From Dactylosporangium sp. AC04546 (lineage in GTDB: Bacteria > Actinomycetota > Actinomycetes > Mycobacteriales > Micromonosporaceae): 64,000 nucleotides of DNA. Below the pieces are notes generated by a model. It made no database searches. It was not told the origin of the DNA and worked only from the letters and a program-made list of their open reading frames with translations. Shown in pieces: positions 7,464 through 16,365 of the stretch. The stretch covers positions 1-64,000 of the forward strand of contig NZ_JAHYSG010000062.1 of the NCBI RefSeq assembly GCF_022095675.1. The letters are read 5' to 3'. A program made the position numbers and the translations under genes. Within the stretch, counting starts at the first letter, position 1. Every line of letters starts with the position of its first letter.

Positions 7464-8717
7464 CTACGCTTGCGCGCTGTCGTCCCCACCGGAGTCCGCG
7501 GTGCCGATTCCCGCGGGCTCCACGACCCCGTCCACGGTGGAATCCACAGTGGACGGCAGGCCGAGTGACCCGGCGGAGGAGGCGGCGCCGCGACTGGCGA
7601 CGCGCTCCCGGAACCGGGCCGTGCGGTCGGCCGGACGCCGGCCCGCCCCGTCCTGCTCTCCATCCTGCCGCCGCCGGGCAAGCCCGGCCGACCCCGACGG
7701 CACCGCCCGTGGCGTCCGCACGGGCAGCACCGGGCCGTCCGCCGCCGCGGCCCGCCCGGGACCGTCGGTGGCGCCGGCCGCCTCGGGAAGGTCCGGCCCG
7801 TAATACGAGCCCGGCCCCTCCAGCACGCCCAGCAGCCGCGGCGGTCCCGGCGGTTGCGGAGCGCGCGGGTCCTCCGGGGACGCCGGTGGCTCCGCAGCGT
7901 CCGGCTCCTCCGCAGCGCCCCGGCCCGCCGGGGAACCGGTGCCCGGCCCCGTCACAGGGTCGGCCTCCGCCGGGACACCCGGCCCCCGCAGGGCGTCCGT
8001 CGACGGAGGTGATGCATCGTCGGTGGTCAGGATCAAGGTCAGGGGGATGCGGACCTGAGCGACCGTCCCGCCCCGCGAAGATTCTTCCAGGTCGATCTGG
8101 GCCCCCTGCGCGCGGGCCAGCCGTCCCGCGAGCCGCAGCCCGGCGCGCTGTGGATCGAGCGGGCGGAACGGGCGGGCGAGCGCGTCGCGGGCGGCGGCCA
8201 GGTCGGCCGGCGCCATCCCGCTGCCCTGGTCGCGGACGATCAGCCGGTACCACTGGGAATCCTGCTCACCGCTGACCCGCACGGTGCCGTCCCCGGCGCA
8301 CGCCCTGGTCGCGTTCTCGATCAGCTCGGTCAGCAGGTGGAGCACGTCGGTCACGGCCGGGCCGGCCAGCCGGGGCGCGCCCGGCACGGTCACCAGGACG
8401 GCGGCCTGGCGCTCGACCGACGCGGCGGCCGACCGGGCCACGTCGACCAGCGGCACCGGGCGCGTCCACTGCCGGCCGGGCCGCTCGCCGGCCAGCAGGA
8501 TCGCCCGCTCGGCGTTGCGGCGGATCTGCGCGCCGAGGTGGTCGGCGCGGAACAGGTCGCCGAGGTGGCCGGCGTCGTCCACGCGGCGTTCGAGCCCGTC
8601 GAGCACGGCCAGTTGCCGGTGCAGCAACGCCTGGTTGCGGCGGTGCAGGTGGAGCAGGATTTCGGCGGTACCGTCACGTTGCCTGCGCCGCGCGAAGAGC
8701 CAGCGGCGGAGCGTCAC
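7464..8717 (-). CDS. Conservon-type histidine kinase-like ATPase (CvnA-like)
   Basis: 417 residues from GTG 8717 (GAGG about 9 bases upstream). A dimerisation/phosphoacceptor-like helix pair (RRVDDAGHLGDLFRADHLGAQIRRNAERAILLAG, candidate His60) precedes an HATPase_c domain with N-box ELIENA (Asn135) and G1-box DQGSGM (about 163-168). Unlike typical CvnA proteins it has no membrane spans or extracytoplasmic sensor, so it should be soluble. After about residue 230 the protein becomes a long Pro/Ala/Gly-rich disordered tail to the C-terminus. Near the end of that tail the palindromic repeat at 7528-7556 is translated as STVDSTVDG. First gene of the operon with the Roadblock and DUF742 genes. Confidence 0.88.
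   Translation of the reverse strand: MTLRRWLFARRRQRDGTAEILLHLHRRNQALLHRQLAVLDGLERRVDDAGHLGDLFRADHLGAQIRRNAERAILLAGERPGRQWTRPVPLVDVARSAAASVERQAAVLVTVPGAPRLAGPAVTDVLHLLTELIENATRACAGDGTVRVSGEQDSQWYRLIVRDQGSGMAPADLAAARDALARPFRPLDPQRAGLRLAGRLARAQGAQIDLEESSRGGTVAQVRIPLTLILTTDDASPPSTDALRGPGVPAEADPVTGPGTGSPAGRGAAEEPDAAEPPASPEDPRAPQPPGPPRLLGVLEGPGSYYGPDLPEAAGATDGPGRAAAADGPVLPVRTPRAVPSGSAGLARRRQDGEQDGAGRRPADRTARFRERVASRGAASSAGSLGLPSTVDSTVDGVVEPAGIGTADSGGDDSAQA
7528..7556. repeat. Imperfect 29-bp palindromic repeat inside a coding tail
   Basis: Reads CCGTCCACnGTGGAnTCCAC followed by nGTGGACGG, so it is both a near-palindrome and a direct repeat of the TCCACnGTGGA unit. A partial copy (CCGTCCACAGTGGAGTC) lies at 9297-9313 inside the SARP gene. 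Both are in frame within their genes. Confidence 0.6.
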
Positions 8718-8754
8718 GATGCGGCCTCGAACGTCGGCATGCCGCCAACCTACC

Positions 8755-8780
8755 GGGGCTGGATCAAGCCATCCAGCCCC
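8755..8780. other. Strong hairpin in the divergent HK/SARP spacer
   Basis: Perfect 10-bp stem GGGGCTGGAT / ATCCAGCCCC with a 6-base loop, followed on the plus strand by GTTTATG. It lies 38 bases upstream of the kinase start and 180 bases upstream of the SARP start. A terminator is unexpected here because both genes diverge from it; an attenuator or protein site is equally possible. The rest of the 242-base spacer shows no recognisable promoter. Confidence 0.5.
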
Positions 8781-8959
8781 GTTTATGCCGGTTCTCAGCC
8801 CGATTGCGGGCAGTGTCGCGGGACTCCTGGATCGCCGCTGCGCTGGGTGTGGGTCACGGGAACTGTTCGTAGCGGATTCCGAAGCCGGTGACGCCTTCCC
8901 TGCCGACCGGGCGCTGAAATTGGACACCGGAGATGCCCGGCGGAGGCCTAGGGTGTCCC

Positions 8960-11848
8960 ATGGCATCGAGGAGCGTCGTCGCCATCCTCGGCGCCGTCGA
9001 GGTCGTCGGACCGCGGGGGCGGGCCGAGCTGACCGGCGGGCGGCACCGGGCGCTCGTCGGCGCGCTCGCGCTGCAGCCCGGCGCCGTCGTGCCGACCTGG
9101 CGGCTCGTCGAGGCGCTGTGGGGCGAGGAGCCGCCGCGCACCGCACTGCGGTCGCTGCACAGCCACGTCGCCCGGCTGCGCCAGGCGCTCAGCCGGTGCG
9201 GGCTCGACGGCGTCGTGCAGACCCGCGAGCCCGGGTACGCCCTGTGCGTCGACCCGGCCGACGTCGACGCGGCCCGGTTCGAGCGGGCCGTCGAGACCGT
9301 CCACAGTGGAGTCGATGATCCGGCCGCGCTGCTGCGCGAGGCCCTCGACCTGTGGCGCGGGTCGGCCCTGGCCGACGCCGACCCGGCCGGGTGGGTCGCC
9401 GCCGAGGCCGAGCGCCTCGACCGGCTCCGGCGGGCCGCGCTCGCCGACCGGTGCGAGGCGCTGCTCGCGGCCGGCCGGTCCGCCGAGGCGCTCACCGAGG
9501 CCGAGCGGCTGGTCGCCGCCGAGCCGCTCCAGGAGCGGGTGGCCGGGCTGCACATGCTGGCCCTCGCGCGGTGCGGGCGGACCGCCGAGGCGCTGGAGGT
9601 GTACCGCCGGCTGCGCGAAGCCCTCGCCGAGGAGCTCGGCGTCGACCCGTCGGCGGAGCTGAGCGAGCTGCACACCGCCCTGCTGCGCGGCGAGCGGCAG
9701 CACCGCGACCTGCTCCAGCTGCCGGCGGTGACGAGGCCGGCCCAGCTGCCGCCGCCCGTCGGCTGGTTCACCGGCCGGTCCGCCGAGCTGGGGGCGCTCG
9801 ACGCTCATGCCGGGACCGGGGTCGTGCTCATCCGCGGCCACGGCGGGATCGGCAAGACCGCGCTGGCTGTGCAGTGGGCGCACCGGGTCGCCGCGCGGTA
9901 CGCCGACGGGCAGCTCTTCGTCGACCTCCGCGGCCACGACCCGGCGACCGCGCTGACCCCGGCCGAGGTGGCGGCGGTGCTGCTGCGCTGCCTCGGGGTG
10001 CCCGACGACCGCATGCCGCACGACCTCAGCGAGCGCGTCGCGATGTACCGCACGCTGCTCTCCGGCCGGCGCATGCTCGTGGTGCTCGACGACGCCGGCC
10101 GCACCGACCAGGTCATGCCCGCGCTCCCCGGCGCCGGGGCGAGCCTGCTGCTCGTCACCAGCCGCCACCAGCTCCCGGCGCTCGTCACCCACGCGGAGGT
10201 CCGCTCGGTCGCGCTCGACGTGCTCGGCCCCGACGACGCCGCGCTGCTGCTGACCCGGGTGCTCGGCGCGGACCGGGTGGCCCGCGAGGCGGCCGCCGCC
10301 GCGCGGCTGGTGGCGCTGTGCGGGCGGATGCCGCTCGCGCTGCGCATCGCGGCCGCGAAGCTCGTCACCGAGCCCGGCCGCAGCATCGCCGCGTCGGCCG
10401 GCGAGCTGGAACGCGACCGGCTGGCCCACCTCGGCGTCGAGGACGACACGCGCAGCGTCGCCGCCGTGTTCGACAGCGCGTACCGCGCGCTGAGCCCGCC
10501 GGCCCGCCGGCTGTTCCGCCGCCTGAGCCTGCACCCCGGCCCGCACGTGGCGCTCGCGCTGTGCTCCGCGCTCGGCCCGTCCGACGGGCTGGGCGAACTG
10601 ACGGCCGCGCACCTGGTGACGCAGCCGGCGCCGGGGCGCTACCGCATGCACGACCTCATCCGCGCCTACGGCCGGGGGTGCACGGACGAGCCGGAGCGGG
10701 TGCGCACCGCCGAGCTGATCATGGATTGGTACCTCGTCTGCGCCCACGCCGCGAACCAGGCCCTCGACAGCAGCCAGGACCGCATCGTGCCGGTCCTGCG
10801 CCACCCGGCGCCCCCGGTGCCGTTCGCCGCGTCGCGCGCGGCGGCGCTGGCGTTCCTGGAGGCCGAGCTGGCCAACCTGCCGGTGCTGGTCCGGCAGGCG
10901 GCGCAGACCGGCCAGGAGGCGGCGGCCTGCCAGCTGACCTACCTGCTGAGCGGCTTCTTCGGCGCGCGGGGCAACTGGTCGGAGCGGGTCGACATGTGCC
11001 GGCACGCGATCGCCGCCGCCCGCCGGCTCGGCGACCGGGCGGTCGAGGCCGAGATGCACCGCGCGCTCGGGGTGGCGTACCGCTCGACCTACCGCCTGGA
11101 GCCCGCCCTCGCCAGCCACCTGCGCGCCCTCACCCTGCTGCGCGAGCTCGGCGACGAGCGCGGCCTGGCGTACGTCTACAACAACATCGGCGGCGCCAAC
11201 GCCGAGCTGCGCCGCTTCCCGGCCGCGATCGCCGCCTACCGGCTGTCGCTGCGGCTGCACACCTGCTCGGGCAACCGGCACGGGGCGGTCGCGGCCCGGC
11301 GCAACCTCGGCTACACGTACATCCGCATGGCCCGCGTCGAGCGCAGCTTCGAGCACCTGGAGGCCGCGCTCGCCGGCAGCCGGGAGATCGGCTACCGTCG
11401 GCTGGAGGCGGGCGCCCTGGACAGCCTCGGCGAGGCCCACCTGCACCGGGCCGCGTTCGACGAGGCCCGGGACTGCTTTCACGGTGCGCTGCGGGTGAGC
11501 CGGGCGATCGGCGACCTGCGGTACGAGATGGACGCCCTGGTGAACCTCGGACTGACCGCCCTGGCCATGGGCGCGCTGCCGGAGGCCGTCGAGCGGTTCA
11601 CCGAGGCGCTCGCGCTCAGCAGGCGCCTCCGGCACCGCCACGCCGAGGCGCGCATCCTCAACCGGCTCGGCGAGGCCCGCCTGCGCCTCGGCGACCTCGC
11701 CGCGGCCGGCGACCTGCTGCGCGCCGGCCTCGCCCTGCGGTCCGAGGTGCCCGACGCCCACGAGGAGGCGTGCCTGCGGCGCAACCTCGCCGAGCTCCAG
11801 GCTCAGATGGTCACCGTCGTCGCGGCGCCGCCGGCGAGCCGCACGTAG
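8960..11848 (+). CDS. SARP-type regulator: BTAD + NB-ARC + TPR (AfsR/DnrI-like)
   Basis: 962 residues from ATG 8960, with a purine-rich GGAGGCCTAGGG upstream. Domain order: OmpR-type winged helix (about 1-95, with RSLHSHVARLRQALSRCG and EPGYAL), bacterial transcriptional activation domain (96-240, YRRLREALAEELGVDPSAEL), NB-ARC ATPase (about 260-590; P-loop GHGGIGKTA near 293-301, Walker-B-like MLVVLDDAG, GLPL-like CGRMPLALRIAA) and C-terminal TPRs (about 640-950). Large SARPs of this AfsR-like plan activate secondary-metabolite genes after ATP binding. No complete biosynthetic cluster lies next to it; the nearest candidates are the P450 and the Pls-type operon. The 3' end overlaps the convergent Calx-beta gene by 46 bases. 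Confidence 0.95.
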   Translation: MASRSVVAILGAVEVVGPRGRAELTGGRHRALVGALALQPGAVVPTWRLVEALWGEEPPRTALRSLHSHVARLRQALSRCGLDGVVQTREPGYALCVDPADVDAARFERAVETVHSGVDDPAALLREALDLWRGSALADADPAGWVAAEAERLDRLRRAALADRCEALLAAGRSAEALTEAERLVAAEPLQERVAGLHMLALARCGRTAEALEVYRRLREALAEELGVDPSAELSELHTALLRGERQHRDLLQLPAVTRPAQLPPPVGWFTGRSAELGALDAHAGTGVVLIRGHGGIGKTALAVQWAHRVAARYADGQLFVDLRGHDPATALTPAEVAAVLLRCLGVPDDRMPHDLSERVAMYRTLLSGRRMLVVLDDAGRTDQVMPALPGAGASLLLVTSRHQLPALVTHAEVRSVALDVLGPDDAALLLTRVLGADRVAREAAAAARLVALCGRMPLALRIAAAKLVTEPGRSIAASAGELERDRLAHLGVEDDTRSVAAVFDSAYRALSPPARRLFRRLSLHPGPHVALALCSALGPSDGLGELTAAHLVTQPAPGRYRMHDLIRAYGRGCTDEPERVRTAELIMDWYLVCAHAANQALDSSQDRIVPVLRHPAPPVPFAASRAAALAFLEAELANLPVLVRQAAQTGQEAAACQLTYLLSGFFGARGNWSERVDMCRHAIAAARRLGDRAVEAEMHRALGVAYRSTYRLEPALASHLRALTLLRELGDERGLAYVYNNIGGANAELRRFPAAIAAYRLSLRLHTCSGNRHGAVAARRNLGYTYIRMARVERSFEHLEAALAGSREIGYRRLEAGALDSLGEAHLHRAAFDEARDCFHGALRVSRAIGDLRYEMDALVNLGLTALAMGALPEAVERFTEALALSRRLRHRHAEARILNRLGEARLRLGDLAAAGDLLRAGLALRSEVPDAHEEACLRRNLAELQAQMVTVVAAPPASRT

Positions 11849-12537
11849 AAGTACCCGGTCGCGCCCGGCAGCAGGTGCACGGTGAGCTTGGCCTTGTTCG
11901 CGCCGGCCGGGATGACGACGGTACCGCTGGGCACCGGCACGAAGTCGTCGCCCCCGGTCGCCGTGCCGTCGGCCGTCATCCACCCGACGGTGGTGGGCAC
12001 CGACGCCCGCTGCGACGAGAACACCCACAGGTCGCAGGTCCAGGTGATCCGGTCGCAGTCGGGCTCGCTGTCCGGGTGGATCAGCACCATGTCGAGATCG
12101 TCGTTGAGGATCGTGCCGGTCGCGGTGCCGTCGAGGATCGTCAGCCCGACCGGGTTCACCAGCTCCAGGTTGAGCAGCTCGTCGGGCTCCCGCAGAAAGT
12201 CGCCGATCACCTCGACCGCGACCTGCCGGTCCGGCGGGTCCCCCTCAGCCCAGGTGATCGTGCCGGTCGCGACGGTGTAGTCGGCACCGGGGGTGGCCGT
12301 GGGCGCCGGGCCGTACGCGGTGCGGAAGCCGACGCTGCCGGTCGCGCACCCGAGGGCCGTGACCGTGAAGACCAGCGACGGCCGGCTCGGCGGGTTGCCC
12401 TCCCGCACGGCCGCGTCGACGGCGACCACCTCCCGGGCCGGGCAGCCGGACGGCGGCGTCGGCCCGGCCGCCGCCGGTGCCGCAGCCCCGGCCACCATCA
12501 CGAGCCCCAGCACCAGCGCCGCGGCGAATCTCTTCAC
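11803..12537 (-). CDS. Secreted Calx-beta domain protein
   Basis: 244 residues from GTG 12537, with AGGAGG 7 bases upstream. A Sec signal peptide is evident (KRFAAALVLGLVMVAGAAAPAAAG). A Calx-beta-like domain (about 40-145) follows, with the hallmark run GADYTVATGTITWAEGDPPDRQVAVEVIGD, EPDELLNLELVNPVG and GTATGTILNDD. A second, less typical beta-rich half (about 150-244) has a Cys pair (CDRITWTC) and a GDDFVPVPSGTVVIPAGANKAKLTVHL strand set echoing the same fold. Calx-beta domains bind calcium in adhesins; the soluble 244-residue form here has no anchor. It overlaps the SARP gene tail-to-tail by 46 bases. Confidence 0.85.
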   Translation of the reverse strand: MKRFAAALVLGLVMVAGAAAPAAAGPTPPSGCPAREVVAVDAAVREGNPPSRPSLVFTVTALGCATGSVGFRTAYGPAPTATPGADYTVATGTITWAEGDPPDRQVAVEVIGDFLREPDELLNLELVNPVGLTILDGTATGTILNDDLDMVLIHPDSEPDCDRITWTCDLWVFSSQRASVPTTVGWMTADGTATGGDDFVPVPSGTVVIPAGANKAKLTVHLLPGATGYFYVRLAGGAATTVTI

Positions 12538-12669
12538 GGGAAACCTCCTCGCACGTCTGTGTCCGCCCGGTTGTAGCGCGCCCCTGTTGCGGCGCGGTTG
12601 TGGCGATCACAACGCCCCCGCAACCGCCGTGCCGTTGCCTGGCCGCACCAACGTCTGAGGAGGAGCAGG

Positions 12670-13152
12670 ATGACCATCCGATCCAGGGGCCTGCGCGCGG
12701 CACTCGCGACGATGTCGCTCGCGGCCACGATGATCGTCGTGCAGGCCGGTTTCGCCGGCACCGCACACGCCCGCTGTATCGACGTGAACCGCCCGGAGGT
12801 CGGCCGGATCACGGTCGCCGGCGTCACCTACGCGACCGCGACGCCGCGTACGAACACCTGCAACAACAACAACACCGAGACGACCGACTTCCAGGCGAAC
12901 GAGCCCGGCTGGCGGGCGACCTACCGTTGGCAGAACAACGGCCTGTGGTCGAGCTCGTCCGGCGGCTACAACCAGTCCGTGAACACCGCGGTGTTCTCGG
13001 ACAACAACTCGCACTCGCTGGTGCTGCTCTGCGCCGACAACGAGGGCACGGTCCCGGCCGGCACCCCGCCGACCTACTACTGCGGCTGGTACGACGTCGC
13101 CGTCTCGACGAGCGTGAACTACACCTTCGCCGTGGTCAGTGAGGGCTTCTGA
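12670..13152 (+). CDS. Small secreted protein, unknown function
   Basis: 160 residues from ATG 12670, preceded by GAGGAGGAGCAGG. An N-terminal signal peptide ends near AHA-RC (residue about 35). The mature part is about 125 residues, rich in Asn, Ser and Thr, with a CNNNNTETTDF segment and probably two disulphides (four Cys: CIDV, NTCN, LLCAD, YYCGW). Polar strands such as FAVVSEGF and SYLVLLC-like segments suggest a small beta-sandwich. I cannot place it in a family. It is divergent from the Calx-beta gene, and the two secreted proteins share a 132-base promoter region. Confidence 0.75.
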   Translation: MTIRSRGLRAALATMSLAATMIVVQAGFAGTAHARCIDVNRPEVGRITVAGVTYATATPRTNTCNNNNTETTDFQANEPGWRATYRWQNNGLWSSSSGGYNQSVNTAVFSDNNSHSLVLLCADNEGTVPAGTPPTYYCGWYDVAVSTSVNYTFAVVSEGF

Positions 13153-13310
13153 CCGCGGTCCGCGGCACGAACCCGCTCGGCGCGCGCCTCGACGGCCGCG
13201 CCGAGCGGCGTCTGCGCGCCCGGAACTCCCCACGCGCAAGCAAGCGCCTGACGAAAACCCGGCGAAAACCAGTCTGGCACTTCCGCCGCGAAGGCCTTAC
13301 AGTGATCAGT

Positions 13311-13344
13311 GAGACCGGCATCTTCCCCCGTGGATGCCGGTCTC
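13311..13344 (+). terminator. Terminator hairpin between convergent genes
   Basis: 12-bp perfect stem GAGACCGGCATC / GATGCCGGTCTC with a 10-base loop, followed by CATAATTTT on the plus strand. It lies in the 200-base gap between the secreted protein and the P450 gene; the rest of the gap shows nothing recognisable. Confidence 0.75.
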
Positions 13345-13352
13345 CATAATTT

Positions 13353-14396
13353 TCAGGGCGAGACGAGCAGTGTCTCGAGGGACCTGGTTCGAAACGACGG
13401 GCGCCACTGCGAGGACCGCAGCGTCAGGCCCGGGTGCCGGGCGAGCAGCGAGCCGACCGCCTCCGTCGCCGACACCACCGCCAGCGCCGCGCCCAGGCAG
13501 TGGTGCGGGCCGTGCCCCAGCGCCAGGTGCGGCGCGCTCGGCTGCCGCAGCCGGAACTCGTCCGGGTCCTCGAAGACCGCCGGGTCCCGGTTCGCCGCCG
13601 CGATCCCGAGCAGCACCGTCGCGCCCGCCGGCACGGTCACGTCGCCGAAGGTCAGCGCGGTGGTGGCGAACCGCCGGATCGACACCGGCGCCGGCGGCTC
13701 GAACCGCAGCGTCTCGTCCACCGCCGCCCGCAGCAGCTCCTCGTCGCCCCGGACCGCGGCCAGCAGGGAAGGCCGCTGCAGCAACAGCAGCACGCAGTTC
13801 GCGATCAGGTTGATCGAGTTCTCGTACCCGGCGAAGATCGTCAGGAAGGCGAGCGACGTCAGCTCGTCCGGGGAGAGCGGCGCCGCGATCATCGCCGAGA
13901 GCAGATCCTCACCCGGTTCGGCCCGGCGACGGGCGATCAGGTCGACGAGGAACGCCTCGATCGAGGCCGCCGCGTCCGGCGACCCGCCCATGAGCGCCGT
14001 CGTCAGCGACCGCAGCCGCGTGAGCTCGTCCCGCGAGACCCCGAGCAGCTCACCGATGACGGCGAGCGACAGCGGCGTCGCGTAGTCGGCGACCACGTCG
14101 AACGGGCCGTCGAAGGCGAACGACGCGGCGAGGGAGGCCAGCGCGGGCCGCAGCGCCAGCACCCGGCGCGGGCTGAACGCCGGCCCGACCACCCGCCGGA
14201 TGCGGGCGTGGTCGGGGTCGTCCATGTTCAGCAGGTTGGCGTCCAGTCGCGGCGGCAGCGAGAACCCCGCGAAGCCGCCGGCGGAGTTGCGCTTGTCGAG
14301 CGACAGCCTCGGGTCGGCGAGCGCGGCCCGGACGTCGGCGTAGCGGGTCACGAGCCAGGCCGGGGAGCCGTCCGGCAGCGAGATCTCACGGACCAT
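13353..14396 (-). CDS. Cytochrome P450, N-terminally short, Asn in place of the I-helix Thr
   Basis: 347 residues against about 395-410 for soluble bacterial P450s. The homology begins at ISLPDGSPAWLVTRYADVRAAL, so helix A and the preceding 30-50 residues are absent; an in-frame TGA sits directly before the ATG, ruling out extension. Conserved features: the ARIRRVVGPAFSPRRV C-helix, ExxR (DETLR), the PERF-like region and the haem loop LALGHGPHHCLGAALA with Cys300 (the usual Phe of FGxG is Leu). The I-helix reads AGYENS: the catalytic acid is present (Glu192), but the usual Thr is Asn193. No ferredoxin gene is adjacent. It lies 10 bases after the hybrid kinase and may be co-transcribed. It may be an atypical P450 or a decaying one. 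Confidence 0.85.
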   Translation of the reverse strand: MVREISLPDGSPAWLVTRYADVRAALADPRLSLDKRNSAGGFAGFSLPPRLDANLLNMDDPDHARIRRVVGPAFSPRRVLALRPALASLAASFAFDGPFDVVADYATPLSLAVIGELLGVSRDELTRLRSLTTALMGGSPDAAASIEAFLVDLIARRRAEPGEDLLSAMIAAPLSPDELTSLAFLTIFAGYENSINLIANCVLLLLQRPSLLAAVRGDEELLRAAVDETLRFEPPAPVSIRRFATTALTFGDVTVPAGATVLLGIAAANRDPAVFEDPDEFRLRQPSAPHLALGHGPHHCLGAALAVVSATEAVGSLLARHPGLTLRSSQWRPSFRTRSLETLLVSP

Positions 14397-14406
14397 TCAC
14401 CGGAGT

Positions 14407-16365
14407 CTACGCACGCGACGGATCCCGGGCCCGGCTCAGCAGGTCCGCCACCGCCTGCCGCAGCTGGTCCGCGGTGAACGGCTTCGACAGCAGCGGGGTG
14501 TCGTCGGCGAGCCGGTGCCCGCCGGGCAGGTTCCCGGCCGTGTACCCCGAGATGAACAGCACCGGCAGCTCCGGCCGCGCGGCGTGGATCGCCTCGGCCA
14601 GCCTCGGCCCGGTGATCTCCGGCATGATCACGTCGGTGATCACGCCGTCGACGGCCGACCCGGGCGCGGTGCAGATCTCCAGCGCCGCGGCCGACGACGC
14701 CGGGGCGGTGACCAGGTACCCGGCCCGCGACAGGATCCGCACCACGATGTCGCGCACGTCGGCATCGTCCTCGACGACCACCACGTGCCGCGCCCCGTCG
14801 GCCGCCGACGCGGCACCGGGCGCGTCGAAGGAGGACACCGCGGCGGGCCGGTCGGCCTCCGGCAGCGTCACGGTCATCGTCGTGCCCCGCCCGGGGGCCG
14901 TGTCGATGCGGATGTCGCCGCCGGCCTCGGTCACCACGCCGTACGCGGTCGCCAGCCCGAGCCCGGTCCCGTCGGCCGGCCCCTTGGTGGTGAAGAACGG
15001 CTCGAAGGCGCGGTTCGCCACCTCGGGCGTCATCCCGACGCCGGTGTCGCTGACGACGAGCTCGACGCGGCCGGTCGCGGCGGCACGGGTGGTGATCGTG
15101 AGCCGGCCGCCGGACGGCATCGCGGCCCGGGCGTTCACCACCAGGTTGACCACGATCTGCTCGAACTTGCTGCGGTCGATGGCGACCGGCGGCAGGCCGG
15201 CCGCCAGCTCGCTGGAGAACGTGATGTCCTCGCCGATCGTGCGGTGCAGCAGGTGCTCGGTGTCGGCGACCACCTGGTTCACGTCGAGCACCTCGGGCCG
15301 CGACGGTTCCAGCCGGCTGAAGATCAGCAGCTGGCGGGTGAGGGCGGCGGCCCGCTCGGCGGCGCGGGTGATCCGCTCCACGTCGGGCTGGCACGGGTGC
15401 TCGGGCCCGAGGTCGGCGCCGACGTCGGCGGCGTAGGCGATGATCACCGCGAGCAGGTTGTTGAAGTCGTGCGCCACGCCGCCGGCGAGCCGGCCGAGCG
15501 AGTCGAGCCGCTCGCTCTGGCGCAGCTGGTGGTCGAGGCGCTGCCGCTCCAGCTCGGCGGCCCGCGGCTCGGTCACGTCGCGCAGCACGCCCTCGACGGC
15601 CACCGCGGCGCCGGACGGGTCGCGCACCAGCCGGGTCCGCAGCTCGATCCACAGCTGGTGGCCGTCGCGGTGCCGGCCGCGGAGGATGACGGGTCCTTCC
15701 GTCTGGGCCGCGGCCGTCGGCTCCTGGCTGAACTGGTCGGACCGGGGGTCGGTGAACGCCGCGTCCAGCGCGGGCCGGTCCTGCGGGTCGACGATCGCGG
15801 CGAGCAGCGTCGGGTCGGCGTAGAGCTCCGACGGCCGGTAGCCGGCGATCGCCGTGACGGCCGGGCTCACGTACTCCAGCCCCCGGTCGGGGCGCAGGCG
15901 GTACCGGAAGATCCCGTCGATCGAATGCTCGGCCAGCAGGCGGAAGCGCTCCTCGCTGGCCCGCAGCGCCGCCTCGGCGGAGCGCAGCGCGCGACGCTCC
16001 TCGGCGTCGCGCAGCTCCCGCTGTACCGCCGGGACCAGACGCCCCATGCGATCCTTGAGGATGAAGTCGGAGGCGCCCGCCTTCATGAGGGCGGCCGCTC
16101 GCTCCTCGCCGACCTGCCCCGACACGAGCAGGAACGGCGCGTCGCAGCGCGCGTCGCGCAGGATCCGCAGGGCCTCCTCCGCGCTGAACGCCGGCAGGTT
16201 GTAGTCGGAGATCACCACGTCGGGCCGGCGGACGGCGAGCGACGCGCGCAGCTGGTCGGCGCTGAGCACGGTGTCGACGTCGACGTCGAGCCCGCCCCGG
16301 CGCAGCCGCGTGACGATGAGCCGGGCGTCCTCGTCGTCGTCCTCGACGAGCAGCAGGCTGATCAC
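14407..16365 (-). CDS. Hybrid sensor kinase: REC-PAS-HisKA-HATPase-REC
   Basis: 652 residues from GTG 16365, overlapping the upstream regulator stop. An N-terminal receiver domain (phosphoacceptor Asp54 in ISDYNLP) is followed by PAS (about 135-270, FRLLAEHSIDGIFRY... GYRPSELY). The HisKA domain has His299 in GVAHDFNN. The ATPase domain has N-box NLVVNARAAM, G1 DTGVGM and G2 GTGLGLATAYG. A second receiver follows (Asp578 in ITDVIMPE, with KPF near the end). No membrane span, so it is a soluble phosphorelay protein. Two receivers around one kinase suggest signal input by phosphotransfer at the N-terminus and feedback or output at the C-terminus. Last but one gene of the operon that starts with the PrnB-like gene. 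Confidence 0.95.
   Translation of the reverse strand: MISLLLVEDDDEDARLIVTRLRRGGLDVDVDTVLSADQLRASLAVRRPDVVISDYNLPAFSAEEALRILRDARCDAPFLLVSGQVGEERAAALMKAGASDFILKDRMGRLVPAVQRELRDAEERRALRSAEAALRASEERFRLLAEHSIDGIFRYRLRPDRGLEYVSPAVTAIAGYRPSELYADPTLLAAIVDPQDRPALDAAFTDPRSDQFSQEPTAAAQTEGPVILRGRHRDGHQLWIELRTRLVRDPSGAAVAVEGVLRDVTEPRAAELERQRLDHQLRQSERLDSLGRLAGGVAHDFNNLLAVIIAYAADVGADLGPEHPCQPDVERITRAAERAAALTRQLLIFSRLEPSRPEVLDVNQVVADTEHLLHRTIGEDITFSSELAAGLPPVAIDRSKFEQIVVNLVVNARAAMPSGGRLTITTRAAATGRVELVVSDTGVGMTPEVANRAFEPFFTTKGPADGTGLGLATAYGVVTEAGGDIRIDTAPGRGTTMTVTLPEADRPAAVSSFDAPGAASAADGARHVVVVEDDADVRDIVVRILSRAGYLVTAPASSAAALEICTAPGSAVDGVITDVIMPEITGPRLAEAIHAARPELPVLFISGYTAGNLPGGHRLADDTPLLSKPFTADQLRQAVADLLSRARDPSRA

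Noticed and set aside
13353..14396. Tested whether the P450 N-terminus continues upstream in another frame
   Set aside because: The upstream DNA encodes the end of the hybrid kinase in a well-supported frame, so there is no hidden first exon-like piece.
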